Made by a program: the position numbers and the translations under genes. From Spirodela intermedia (lineage: Eukaryota; Streptophyta; Magnoliopsida; Alismatales; Araceae), in contig LR746272.1 in NCBI GenBank assembly GCA_902729315.2, positions 3,692,035 to 3,756,034 on the forward strand: a stretch of DNA of 64,000 nt, written 5' to 3'. Position 1 is the stretch's first letter; every line of letters starts with the position of its first letter. Positions 24,994-36,100 of the stretch are shown here, piece after piece. The notes under the pieces are model-generated. The model was not told where the DNA came from, searched no databases, and saw only the letters and a list, made by a program, of their open reading frames with translations.

Positions 24994-25023
<30 letters not shown>
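24771..25023. repeat. 122-bp tandem duplication ending in an ATT microsatellite
   Basis: GGCCGTGGGTTCTGCT at 24771 recurs as GGCCGTGGGTTTTGCT at 24893. The following blocks (ATCATTTAA-ATAGATA, CTCTGAATACATTGAA, CTCATCCATCG) recur in the same order and spacing. Each copy ends in an ATT/TTA trinucleotide run, the second expanded at about 24993-25023. Confidence 0.85.
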
Positions 25024-25024
<1 letters not shown>

Positions 25025-26096
25025 GTAATGATGATAACAAGAATAATAGCATTCCCACGGCTTGCTCGGATCCCAGTTAAGATATTAGCAAATGGAAGTC
25101 CAGAATCCGAATCATTATGATACGGTTCTGAGAAGGTTTTAAAAATGGTTTTTCTCTAAGAATATTGAGATAGGAGCTCAAATATCCAAGAAGAATAAAC
25201 GAATCTACCTGATCATCCAGCTATAAGAGAAATCGTTCGGAAAGAAGGAAAAAAGGCTTTTCTACGGCTGGTGGCTCCATGAGAGTCAGAATATGAGCCA
25301 TATTTAGAGTCTACCCTCTGGCTGCAGCAGCTACTTAGAAGATGACTCAAGTAATAAAAGATCAGAAAAATATCTATATATTGAGGCGTTTTTTTCAATT
25401 GATCAGTTTTTTTGAGTTTTTAGTGAAATAAATGTAAAACTTAGCTTTTAGTGTGAATCTTGTAGAGGCTTTACAAAAAAAAATTAGTCTTTAAGGGCAA
25501 GACATAAATTTTAAATAATTAGTATATATCTCGGTAAGGACTCGGAGATTTTATACATTGGGGTACTGATTTTGCTAAATTTTAATATTCAAGGCACGGT
25601 TCACCAAGTCATGGAAACTCAAACATCATGTTCGAGGGTAGATAAATCGGCGTAAAGTTCGGGTTTTTAGGCTCTTGTGCAGATCTAGTTGTGAAAAAAA
25701 CCGATTTTTTTCTGCTTCAGTCGTGCCTACCAAGGCGGATACAGGTGGGAAGGTCACATGGATCGGTTTACGAGTGTGGACCAGGCTCTTTGGGCTTGCA
25801 CTCGTCGCTTCCCACGAGATCTGCGTAACATGGTGGCCTCAACATCTTCATGAAAGCGAGTGAGGAAAGCCGGTTATCTGCCAACCTGTTGACTTCCATC
25901 CTTGTCCACCAGCGCGGCATCGCCCATGGCGGGTCAGGCGGTAGACCACGTGGCGGAAATGGAGCAGCCACGTGGGCATGTTCCTGTTTGGCCGACTTGG
26001 CGGGCAGGGTAGAAGTCTCCCTCCACTTGTCACTGCCTTGCAGAAGAAAGGCCATAAAAGAAAGATCTTGACGAGAAGTGGAGACCCAGCGTCACC
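25024..26096. other. intergenic DNA and GT61 promoter region
   Basis: No coding exon is supported. The last 400 bp become GC-rich and presumably hold the 5' leader of the GT61 gene. The overlapping short frames on both strands at 25675-26070 look like shadows of GC-rich composition. Confidence 0.4.
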
Positions 26097-27539
26097 ATGG
26101 GCAAGGATAGGGATAGCAGTACGTCCTTCACCTTCCCCTCAATGTACGCGTTGCTACGCGGGGCGTTGCTCTCCATCGTCCTCATCTTCCTCATCCATGT
26201 CGTCCTCCAGATCCAGACGGTCAGGTGGTACTCTCCCTCCCCCGAACCTTCTCCAGAGTGGAGCGTCTTCACTATATGGGACTGGGTGAAGGGCGGCGGC
26301 AGCGCCGCCAGCCTTGCCGAGACCACTTCGAGGCTGCGCGACGCGGTCGTCTTCCTCCCCCTGACGGACGCGAAGTTAACCGCGGATGGGGAGACGTACT
26401 TCATGCCCGCCCTGAACGACACCTACGACGGCGAGGAGGCGCAGCACCTCCGGTTCCCCTCGCCGGCCTCCGGTGGACGGCTGCTCTGCCTCTCCCGCAA
26501 CCACACCGCCGACGGCACGAAGAATTCCTACGCTCTGGCCTGGTCGGACGCCCTACCTGGCGGCGCTGCCCTCCTCCCGGGACTGACCTTCGTCTCCGAC
26601 ATCTTCTACGATTACAGAAACCTGTGGCACGGCCTGGGGGCAGTGGTTCCCTTCGTGAGCTGGTACAGGAGCAGCGGCTGCAAGCCGCCGGCGAGGTGGT
26701 TGCTGTACACGAGAGGGGAGCTGCAGAAAGTCATGGGGCCCTGGGTCAGGGCCGTCACCGAAGCGGCCATGGGCCAAGATGTGAGGATCGAGACCATCGG
26801 AGATCCCTCCCAGCCGACCTGCTTCGAGGAGGCCGTCGTCTTCCGCCACAACGAGGGAAGGATGTCCATGCGGAAGAGAGGAGAAACCTACGACATGCTG
26901 CGCTGCAAGGCGAGAGCACTCTGCAACGCCACCTCCGCCGGCGACGACGACGAGAGAGGGGGGTCCCCGGTGGTCCGCATGACGGTCCTGATGAGAACGG
27001 GAACGAGGTCCTTCAAAAACGAGTCGGCCGTGGTCGAGGCCTTCCGGCGGGCCTGCGCCGGCTTCGGCGAGTGCCGGCTGACGGTGGCCTGGACGGAGAA
27101 ACTGGAGAGCTTCTGCGACCAGGTGAAGCTGATGAGCGACACGGACGTGCTGGTGTCGCCGCACGGGGCGCAGCTGACTAACATGATCTTCATGGACCAG
27201 AACAGCAGCGTGATGGAGTTTTTCCCGAACGGGTGGCTCGAAATGGCGGGGCCGGGGCAGTACGTCTACCATTGGCTGGCGGCGAAATTGGGGATGCGCC
27301 ACAGGGGGGCCTGGAGAGACCCCACCGGGGTGGCCTGCGACTTACCGAAGACGGACCCCCGATGCTTCAGCCTGTTCTACAAAGACCAGCTGCTCGGCCA
27401 CAACGAGACCCATTTCATCAATTGGACGGCCGCCGTGCTCGCCCAAGCGAGGGAGTACAAGCTCAGCAAGGTTTCTGCCGTCGAGGGCGGGCAGACCCAG
27501 CAGCAGCGCCGGTCACGTGGCTGTCCTTGTGGTGGGTAG
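26097..27539 (+). CDS. family 61 glycosyltransferase (GT61), 480 aa
   Basis: Type II Golgi membrane glycosyltransferase of the GT61 (DUF563) family. Plant members add xylose, arabinose or GlcNAc-type sugars to N-glycans or cell-wall xylan; the donor used here is not determined. Uninterrupted frame of 480 codons. Residues 1-17 are a short cytosolic tail; about 18-38 (LLRGALLSIVLIFLIHVV) form one membrane anchor; then a luminal stem and the catalytic domain. Family landmarks are NLWHGLGAVVPFVSW (about 178-192), the MRTGTRSFKNE block (about 298-308) and DVLVSPHGAQLTNMIF (about 349-364), the core motif of the family. Several N-glycosylation sequons (NDT, NHT, NAT, NES, NSS, NET, NWT) suit a secretory-pathway protein. 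The ATG at 26097 has a good context (CACCATGG) and puts the anchor at the right distance. A decayed copy lies at 29.2-30.0 kb. The coding region is strikingly GC-rich compared with its flanks. Confidence 0.92.
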   Translation: MGKDRDSSTSFTFPSMYALLRGALLSIVLIFLIHVVLQIQTVRWYSPSPEPSPEWSVFTIWDWVKGGGSAASLAETTSRLRDAVVFLPLTDAKLTADGETYFMPALNDTYDGEEAQHLRFPSPASGGRLLCLSRNHTADGTKNSYALAWSDALPGGAALLPGLTFVSDIFYDYRNLWHGLGAVVPFVSWYRSSGCKPPARWLLYTRGELQKVMGPWVRAVTEAAMGQDVRIETIGDPSQPTCFEEAVVFRHNEGRMSMRKRGETYDMLRCKARALCNATSAGDDDERGGSPVVRMTVLMRTGTRSFKNESAVVEAFRRACAGFGECRLTVAWTEKLESFCDQVKLMSDTDVLVSPHGAQLTNMIFMDQNSSVMEFFPNGWLEMAGPGQYVYHWLAAKLGMRHRGAWRDPTGVACDLPKTDPRCFSLFYKDQLLGHNETHFINWTAAVLAQAREYKLSKVSAVEGGQTQQQRRSRGCPCGG

Positions 27540-27767
27540 GCGCCTCGGCTAATCATGGATGAGACTCATCGTTATTTCATGTTGGCACCAATATCCTTTT
27601 AGGAAACGAAGCTTCTGTGGTGGCTGGGGGGTTAGAAGAGCTGAAGACGTTCTGACGACTGCAAAATCTTGAGATCATCCGGCCATGGGACGTTTTCCAT
27701 CTGATAGTTCCTTCCACTATTGAAGCCGACCCCACAGACGCAGGAGCGTCCGAACAAGTAACGGCGA

Positions 27768-27770
<3 letters not shown>

Positions 27771-27818
<48 letters not shown>
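27771..27818. repeat. CT dinucleotide microsatellite
   Basis: An uninterrupted CT run of about 48 bp lies about 240 bp downstream of the GT61 stop codon, within or near its 3' untranslated region. Confidence 0.95.
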
Positions 27819-27819
<1 letters not shown>

Positions 27820-29199
27820 CTCAGCCATACTCGTAATCCCTATAATGTCATGTGGGCGCTATTTAATACTGTAATCCTTGTTATCAAGGATTAATGAAGA
27901 TTTCTGAGTTTTGAGTTGTATAAACTGTTAGCCTGAGAGAGCTTGGGTGAGATTGCCAAGACTAAACAGAGAGGCCATCTTGTTATTAGATAAGATCTTT
28001 CTTTAGGGTCGTTTCCTGCAGAACTAACCCGCCCAATATCCTAGGATCTTGATAGCTTCTTAGTAACTACAATTCTAATGTTTATTGAATTTAACCCATT
28101 GCGGGGTATTTTCTAATTTTACATACTCTATCCTGATCTTTGATACAAGATTTCTTGAATTTTGTGAGGCCATTGTGGGGACATTGATATTGGCATCTTA
28201 CCATATATTAAGAAAATGCACAAAGTTGACCTTCATTAAGACACCTTGAAATGAAAGTGAGTTCAATTAACGTATCAAAAAAATTGAGGGTCAACCTTAG
28301 AATGTAGTTATTGAGTTGTACTTTGGGACTAGGGATGGGGCTAGTCATTGAGAAGATATTATTCTTAAGCCTAACACATTGACACAAAGTGTTGCTTTGT
28401 GGTTTATATTTTCATAACGTTGGTAGGAAAATGTCTTGTAACGTTTCCTTCATTATAATACTGAATACCAAGGTTCAAGAAGTCAAGTAGACAAGAGCAT
28501 ATCTCAAATCTTTAATTTAGCCTCAGGTATTGTGATAACGCACGAAAATTTAAATGCGTCCATCGAACATCACACTAGTATTGACATTTTTTAGCTTCTT
28601 AGAGCCAATCTGGTTTTGATATTGAAAACTATATACGAATGCACAATTCCCACTTTACGTCATTGCAAAATTATCATAGAAATAAAAATATGATTGCCTT
28701 ACGTCGTTCTCACTCTTAGTAAAGTTCAATAAAAAATTGAGATCAGATGTATGGAGTTTAGTCATTTTCTTGTCTATGGGTCTGTGGATCGTCTGCCCTT
28801 TTGACTAATAGAATAGATATTCTCCATTGCTCTATACCCGCGGGGGAGGGGGGGGGAGGGTTGTTTAGTGATGATTTCACACTCAGCTGAAAAGTACTTG
28901 GGGGACCCCCAAATACTTAGTGCGATAGTTCAGTGATTTTACACTCAACTCAGAAGTACTTGGGAGGACCCCCGCCATCTTAAAGGACTTGTTGCATTCA
29001 ACTCAAAAGTCCTATTTCCAGGTCTTCTTCTTTTTTTTAATAGAACTTAATTTTTTCTGGAATTAGGAAAATGAGCTGCCGTGCTTATCTTATGTGCAGT
29101 AGGGCAAAGAAAACGAAAACCAAACATCCACAAGACACAGAAATACGTGGATTATGAACTCCATTAAGGGGAGGGCCCCTGGTACATTTGGTTCCTTTG
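27819..29199. other. intergenic DNA
   Basis: No gene recognised. A G-rich tract at about 28842-28860 (runs of four to ten G) is quadruplex-prone on the plus strand. Two similar stretches near 28875-28910 and 28930-28970 (TTTCACACTCA / TTTTACACTCA followed by AAGTACTTGGG) form a short imperfect direct repeat. Confidence 0.4.
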
Positions 29200-29995
29200 G
29201 CGGCTTTCATTGGGTCGATGGTCTAACGGTTTGAAAGCAACACCAAAGGCAGCATGGAGAACTCCTTTGTTTTGTATTCGGAACACTCAAGGCTTGAACT
29301 TCCTGCCCCATCTCATCGTTATATCGGCACCTTGTGGAATGGCTTGGCAATGCTACTTCTCTTTGCACCGTGTCGAAGGGCAGGGTTTGCACTCTTCCAG
29401 TGATGTGAGTGCTCCATCACTGGGGAAGCTGAGGGACCAGCAGGCCCCCCTGGGCCCTCACTAAGACTGCTCAAGGGGACGAGCAAAGTGCAGAAGCCTT
29501 TGGAATGGGGGATCCCTGCCAACTTACCAGCTTAAAGGAGGATATCACATTCCATCACGACGAGGGACCGATGCCAAAACATGAGAAAAGAGAAGCCTCC
29601 AACATTATACTCAACATGGTAAGAGCCTTCTGGATGATTTTGCTACCAAGGACTGGGGCCAGGTTCTTGACGAATGAGTCTGCAGTCACCGAGGTCTCTT
29701 AGCCTGCCTGCTGCGCCATACTAGGTGGATGCAGATTGACGGTGGCCTGGGTGGAGAGAGCGAAGAGAGTTTCTATGACCACGTGAGGATGATAAGAGGC
29801 ACCAACATGTTGGTACTAGCATGATGTAACTCACCTAATGTAGATGGCTGAAGCTAGCCGACCAGGGGCTGGATGTCTCATATTGTCTGGCAGTGAACTC
29901 TGGGGATGCACCAACGAAGAGGTCAACCGCTGATGCTTCGGCAAGTTCTACATGAACCAAGAGCTGAACCATGATGAAGCCTAGTTTTCCAAATA
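29200..29995 (+). pseudogene. decayed tandem copy of the GT61 glycosyltransferase
   Basis: Blocks colinear with the intact gene at 26097-27539 recur in shifting frames: ENSFVLYSE (parent KNSYALAWS), TLWNGLAMLLLFAPC (parent NLWHGLGAVVPFVSW), MGDPCQLTSLKEDITFHHDE (parent IGDPSQPTCFEEAVVFRHNE), RTGARFLTNESAVTE (parent RTGTRSFKNESAVVE), RLTVAWVE, SFYDHVRMIRGTNMLVLA (parent SFCDQVKLMSDTDVLVSP) and FGKFYMNQELNHDEA (parent FSLFYKDQLLGHNET). There are stops, at least two frameshifts and deletions, the core SPHGAQLTN motif is lost, and the membrane-anchor region is missing. It lies in the same orientation 1.7 kb downstream, so it most likely arose by tandem duplication and decayed. Confidence 0.85.
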
Positions 29996-32440
29996 GACCA
30001 TTGCCATACTCAAGTCGGAATGGTTATTTAAGACAAGATGAGAGCAATGAATCAACCCATACTCACACAAGACCTGCTCATAACCATCTAAAATCATCTA
30101 TGATTTCAATAAAGACAAGATTGGTGGTGCATGTCTAAGTTTAAACGACTGTAGTGAAGTTTCTTAGAAACGACCACCAGATTAGTGTGGTAGAGACATG
30201 TGTCGGTCTTCGAAGAGATGAGGAAGAATATGGAGGAATTCATCTTTGTCTAATAAGAAATAAATAGTATTTGTATAACATAAAACAAGATCCAACCTAA
30301 TGAATACAGATTAAGTAATTTAATCCAAATGGGTGTAGCGCATAAGTGGCTAAAGGACGAGGGTGTCATAGCTTTTCTAATTTTCAGAGATGCGTCCATG
30401 GGTCAGAATGCAGGTTGATGCTTAAATTGTTACAGATGGGTGAACATGGAAATAGATAGACACATGCGCAAGAGGGGTGCAAGAAAGCATGCAATTAGGT
30501 TAAGGTGGCGTAAAGGTGTTAGCACAAGCTAGCATGGGCAAGGATGCATGGCAAGTGTGGCTGCTCACTAAAGGCATATGAATAGGGAGGGCAAGATAGG
30601 GAGAGAAAATGATTGAGACCATCTAAGAGGAGGAAGAAAATAAGTGCTAGAAGGGAAATAAGATGGATGATGGAGAAGGGAGTGATCATCTATGACCAAG
30701 CTAGATTAGGACTTCTTGCCTTTGCCCCCTCGTCCTATCCGTCCTTTAGAAGAGCCAATTCCTCACAATCTTGGGTTTTATTTGGTCCTTCATTAACTTA
30801 AGAAAAAAGACAATAATCCTAATAGTACCATGAGAGCATATCCATGAAATACTAAGGCTCAAAAGAAAATTAGAATAGGAATGGCTTGTGAAAAGGAAAA
30901 AAATCACAAATTTTCTATTCAAATGTAATATGGATTGTGGAATGGACAGAGTACTTTGTTCAAGGCACAAGGTTGTTGAGGCAGTCCTATATTGGTGATG
31001 ATGCTCCTTACTAATTTCACTTTGAGGATGTATGTCTTGTCCTTGTCACATACAAGTTTTGTTATATCATTGAGAATTGAGAACTTTTGTGGTAACCACT
31101 TTGAACCCACCAATAAGTCAAGGTTTCTATTCTCTCTCATCCTCTATTGGCACCACTTTGCTATCTTGACTCTTTTGTGTGGGTATGCCTACAAATCCAA
31201 ATATTACTTAATGAAAGTCAACATCAAGTTTATGACTTTCTTGCACAATTTTGACTATCTTTAAAATTACAATTTGAAATATACTAATAGAAATAAGCAC
31301 TACCACATCATGATGTATGAAGCTCCTGTTGACCTATCATTATGCGACACTCAATGCCTCATAAGCTTCTAGTATCACTTGTCTCCTAATTCACTAACCC
31401 AGAGGTGATTGGTCATAGCACTATAAGACTATAGTTTACTGCATATCTATAATCTAAATCATTTTATGTGACATTGGGGCCACAAAGGGCATCGGGTGTG
31501 CTTAGTAGCCATATTTGCACCACCCTAAGGTATTGCTTGAGTCACTGCATGTTAAATTTGAATAATAGGTTGACCTCTCTATTGTGCCTACGTTATTTTC
31601 CCAAATACATATACTTTGATTTAGATCTGGATCTATATTCAACTTTGGGCTATTCTAGTTAAGAACCCCTCCTTGTGGAGCATATTATATACAAAAAGGA
31701 GTTGACTCAAATGTCCCCCAAGAAGATTCCAACATAATTAGGAAACTGTGGTACTTCTTGGTTGCAAACGACTTTCAATGATGTGTCAAATATGCCTAAT
31801 TGGCATATGGTTTCACATGGATTGTGAAAAAGCAGCAGATAACATTGCATGATTAACATTGACATCTATTTATTGTGCTATCAACATCAAGCATGATACG
31901 GTCTAACATTTACAGATTATGATACTTTTGATTTTGACAAGTGTAAGAAGTCATGTCCACCATTACTATTGCCATATTTCCCATCCATAGCAAATATTCC
32001 AGTAAGAATCTTCCACATCTTAGAATGTACTTGTAACCCTTGGCGAACAAGAGCTCTAAACCTTTTGAACCATTGCAACTATGATGGGATTCATAAGTTG
32101 TTGACTGTTCTCGTTCATAGTCAACGCTTCGTTTCTCTTGCTCCCAAAGAACATGCTGACGAAGGATGCAAATAACTTCACTTTTTCGTGGGTTTTTAGG
32201 ATAAGACTGTAAATTAGTTAAATAACAGCTCCGTCTCGCTCCATTTTTTAAAGAGGAAGGGTCATGTGCGTGGGGGGCGTTGTTCAAGGCTCTATATGTT
32301 CAACGCACACGAGACGTTGACATTAACTATTGACCTCAAACGTGAGAGAGAGATCGTGTTGCTAAAAGTTTGTTCTTCAACTTCAACGTATTTACAGTTG
32401 AAAGTCCTCAATTAATAAATGTCCATTTCACTATTATGAT
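29996..32440. other. no gene recognised
   Basis: Frames are short, overlapping and without family similarity that I can support. Parts of 30.9-32.3 kb carry minus-strand frames up to 125 codons. They may be old transposon sequence, but I cannot identify a domain. Confidence 0.35.
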
Positions 32441-32780
32441 AAAAAACGTCGCGTCCGGGGACCACCGATCGGTAGGCAACCGCGAGACGGAAACTCGCAG
32501 AAAGACGTAACGTTAGGGACATCGATCCAACGCCGCCCCTGACGGCGTTAGGCGTTCTCCATTCACGTGGCGAAATACTGTAGTAGTATCAAGTGGCATT
32601 CCTGTGAATAATGTAACGTGACCCAAGTGTTTTGGTCATACTATACAAGTCGCGCCACCAACCCCACGCTTTTACGCTGTTCACCACGACGTGACGTTAA
32701 TCCTATGTACAGAGCTGCTGTTCCAAGCCCAAATTAATGTCTCTCGTGTTGCCACGTACCCAAGAGGGGATACGTGGCAA
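32441..32780 (+). promoter_or_regulatory. ACGT-rich putative CAMTA promoter
   Basis: In about 340 bp there are roughly nine ACGT cores, including CACGTGG (32564), GACGTAACGTT (32504), CGACGTGACGTTA (about 32687), and an inverted pair GCCACGTA (32751-32758) / TACGTGGC (32771-32778). ACGT cores are the binding sites of plant bZIP (ABRE-type) and bHLH (G-box) factors. The region lies 400-700 bp upstream of the CAMTA start codon. The assignment as promoter is by position. Confidence 0.45.
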
Positions 32781-33163
32781 ATACTGACCGATTTGAGAGG
32801 AGCTCCGTCTTGGCTGCTGCGTAGAGATTAGAGCTGAACACGGGTTTGTGGGCTAGAGATTCCATATAGGCGGCTTCTTTGTTCAGCCTACTTGTTCACA
32901 TATCCGTCTCTCGTGCAGGCCTTTTCTCTCTCTGCATCTCAGCCGGACCAATTCTGCATCTCATTCGAATTCGGGGCGCCGTAGGGTCTGCTGTTCTCTG
33001 GTATGTACTACTGAGCTTCCGTAGCCGCGGATCTGGCCCCGTATCCATGTTTCCCCTTTTCTTCATGGCCTGACTTCATCGTAGGCACTGATCGGCGGGA
33101 TTTTCGGCGTCGGTGAGTTCCTCAATTGAGCGGTGGAAGGATAAGCGGAGCAGTCAACGCCCG

Positions 33164-36100
33164 ATGGCGGATGCCAGGCGTTATGCGGTTACTCCTCAGC
33201 TAGGCAAGGGTTTCGGATCATAAATTTATCCGCCCAAGGCTTTTTCGGCACTCGTTTCCGTCTAATTTTTTTTCTCTGGTGTCATTACCCTTTGTCAGGG
33301 TCTTGTAGTTGTAATCGGTCTTCCTACTTAGGGATGGATTTTGAATTGATTTTGAATGGATTTTTCGCGCTATTTCTGCTCCTCGAGTTCAGCTGCCTAA
33401 TAGAAATCTTACCGGAGGATTTGATAGTCTCTCTTCTCATTTGTCATTATTGCGGCCAAACGTCAAAATTGAACCTTGCTTTAACGGCTATCGCGTGTTA
33501 TTCAAAAGGTTTCAGATGCTGTTGTTTGCTGATCATGTACTACCCTTAACAGTTATAGTAAACCACGTACGACATCAAGGAGAGACGAATATTTAGGTTT
33601 TTTTCCTTTCAAAGTTATTGACTTATTTTTGTACGTTTTGCTAAACTACGTGCTCATGAATCGTTTGCATCAGAGAGATACTAATATGAATGTTAGTGTT
33701 GAACTATCAACATAGGGAGGGAAATTAGTTGAAGTTAATACTTCTTAGTGAACAGAGCATTCAGACCGAATAAACTGATAGAAGCATGAAGTAATGATAT
33801 GCATATCTTGATTAAAAATGTCCACAAGGCCAAGGGATCCTCCATGAAACAATTTACCATGGATAAATTCACTCTATGTCATTCATAAGAATATGTCACT
33901 CTTGTTATGTGAGTGGTGCAGTCGTCAAGATAACAGGAATCCTCATGAGTAAAATAAAATATCATTTAAAATATCATGTAAAATATGTCTCTGCGTTTTT
34001 AAGGTGCATAAGATCACACTTTACTACATTCTATATAAATAAAAGAACGATGGGTATTACACCGAATAAAACCCCATTTCCTCAACAAGTGTAAAAGCCA
34101 GTTGGACAGCAAAAGAAAAGGGTAGTCTATTGACGTGCTTGACTCGTCAACATAACCGTGTTATTTCAACTAAAAGAACCCTCTTCTGAGCTACTGATGT
34201 TTTTCCAATTTTTTTGTGGGCTGATCAATGCCTTCCTTTTTCTGGATTTTCTGTGTAAGACGCAATTTTGCTTAGCCCATAAGCAATGATTGATAAAGTT
34301 ACGACCTGTAGAAGCAGGATTCTTTGAATAATCTTTTTCCTCTCCCAATTTCAAGAGCACAATCTAGTACTTGGCCAGTAGCGGCAGGAACCACTTCATT
34401 CTTCCTTTGAACTTTTCTTTCAGTACTGCATTGCATGAATTAATAAATATCAACATTACTATTCTGGATTCTCTTCATATATCTGAAAATAATCTTCCAA
34501 GGTACTAGGAATGAAGATGTGATGATCCGTTTCCTCTGTTTCTCCAAAAACGTTTTTCCACGTTTCTTTAATTTTTCATCTGTGGGAATTTTATTTTGTG
34601 TTATTTTCCACATTAACGGTATTATTTTGAAAATAAAATTTTACCTCTCCATTTGTCACACTACTCACTCATCATCTGTAGTTTAACTATTAATTTAGTT
34701 GTTGCCTCTCATTTTCCAAATTATAGGGTTCTACTATTCCTATAATGTGATCAAGTGCTTTTTTTCAAAAATAGATTTTTATCTTTATATCCTTTTTATC
34801 ATTTCTAACGTTTTGTATCAAGAAGAAATATGTCGTTTCAAACTTCAAGCTGTGATTGAAAGATTTGATGCAGAACAGTTGTATGAATTGCTTTGATAGA
34901 CCATATGTATGCAATAGAAAACGGCAATATGACCAAAAACTGGTCAATAGTAAACTGTAAATTGGGTTTTTCGCTGCCACAAATCAAAAAGTCAGTCTGG
35001 TTACCTTGAAATTTAAAACTTACCAACCAAGGCTTGTAAAAGGAATTACAGGTTAAAAACAATGCGACCGTTCTTGTCATCTATTAACTTTGAAAAACAG
35101 TACGAAAAGCTAACACTTAATGTAAATATCCTTCAAAAAAGTTGGAACAACAAACAAAATAATACATGTCTGAGGCAGAATCGGAACAACTTTAATTCGT
35201 ATTTGTCTGAAGATTTTAAAAACTTGTTGGCACCTGGAGGTGATTCTGGATCGACCTTAGGTCATAAGTTACCATCCATGTGATTACTCCTCTTCATTGT
35301 TGTTGATATTCCTTGGTTGATGTCTGTTTTCTGGAAGAGTATGGTATGTTTTTCTTTATTTTAAAGGATATACAACTCTCCAAGCTTTAGCATCCGCATA
35401 TTAGCTATCATAAGTATTGGGTATGAGTAGTTAGTTTTTGGCTCTGATTATTTCACTGTAACATGAACAGATATCCAGCAAATACTTCTAGAAGCCCAAA
35501 GTCGATGGCTACGTCCTGCTGAAATCTGTGAAATTCTTCGGAATTATAGAAGTTTTCAAATTGCTCGAGAGCCTCCTAATAGACCGCCCAGTATGGACTT
35601 TAATTTATTCTCCTCGGAATTGATTAATAATTGATTTCTTATCTAGAGTGTATCATTGAAATAGATTCCTTTTAGGTATGTATGAATGTTATAAACTCTT
35701 TTTACTTTTGTTAAAACTATATCAGTATTTAATGCCTTTTGGTTATTGATTTATTACGTCATGAAAATTTGTCTTGAACTGTTCACTGGGATCAGAGATA
35801 TTTGACTTTGTAAAAGATTTTGCAATGGCCTAGTGTCAGATGTGGTTCTGTTGGTATCATCTATTTCTTCTTTGTTGTGTTTTGATTTCTTACATTCTCA
35901 ACTGATCTATTTTATTTATGTTTATATCTATATTGGATTGTGCGAAGTGGATGCTAAAATGTTATATGAAATTATTCAAAGCTGATCTTTTTCCTTTTCA
36001 CAGATCCAAGAAGAAAATTTCAAAACTTCTTGTTTTGTTGGTATGTTTTTTTTATAGTGTCATTTACACCAAAGAGATATAATGCGTCTGCTTGTCTAAT

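Noticed and set aside
26225-27302. Long frames in other readings of the GT61 gene (318 codons plus, 249 codons minus)
   Set aside because: They overlap a complete, family-matching frame in very GC-rich DNA, where stop codons are rare in all frames. They have no family similarity.
31910-32287. 125-codon minus-strand frame upstream of CAMTA
   Set aside because: Composition and content show no domain, splice structure or similarity that I can support; it may be old repeat sequence.
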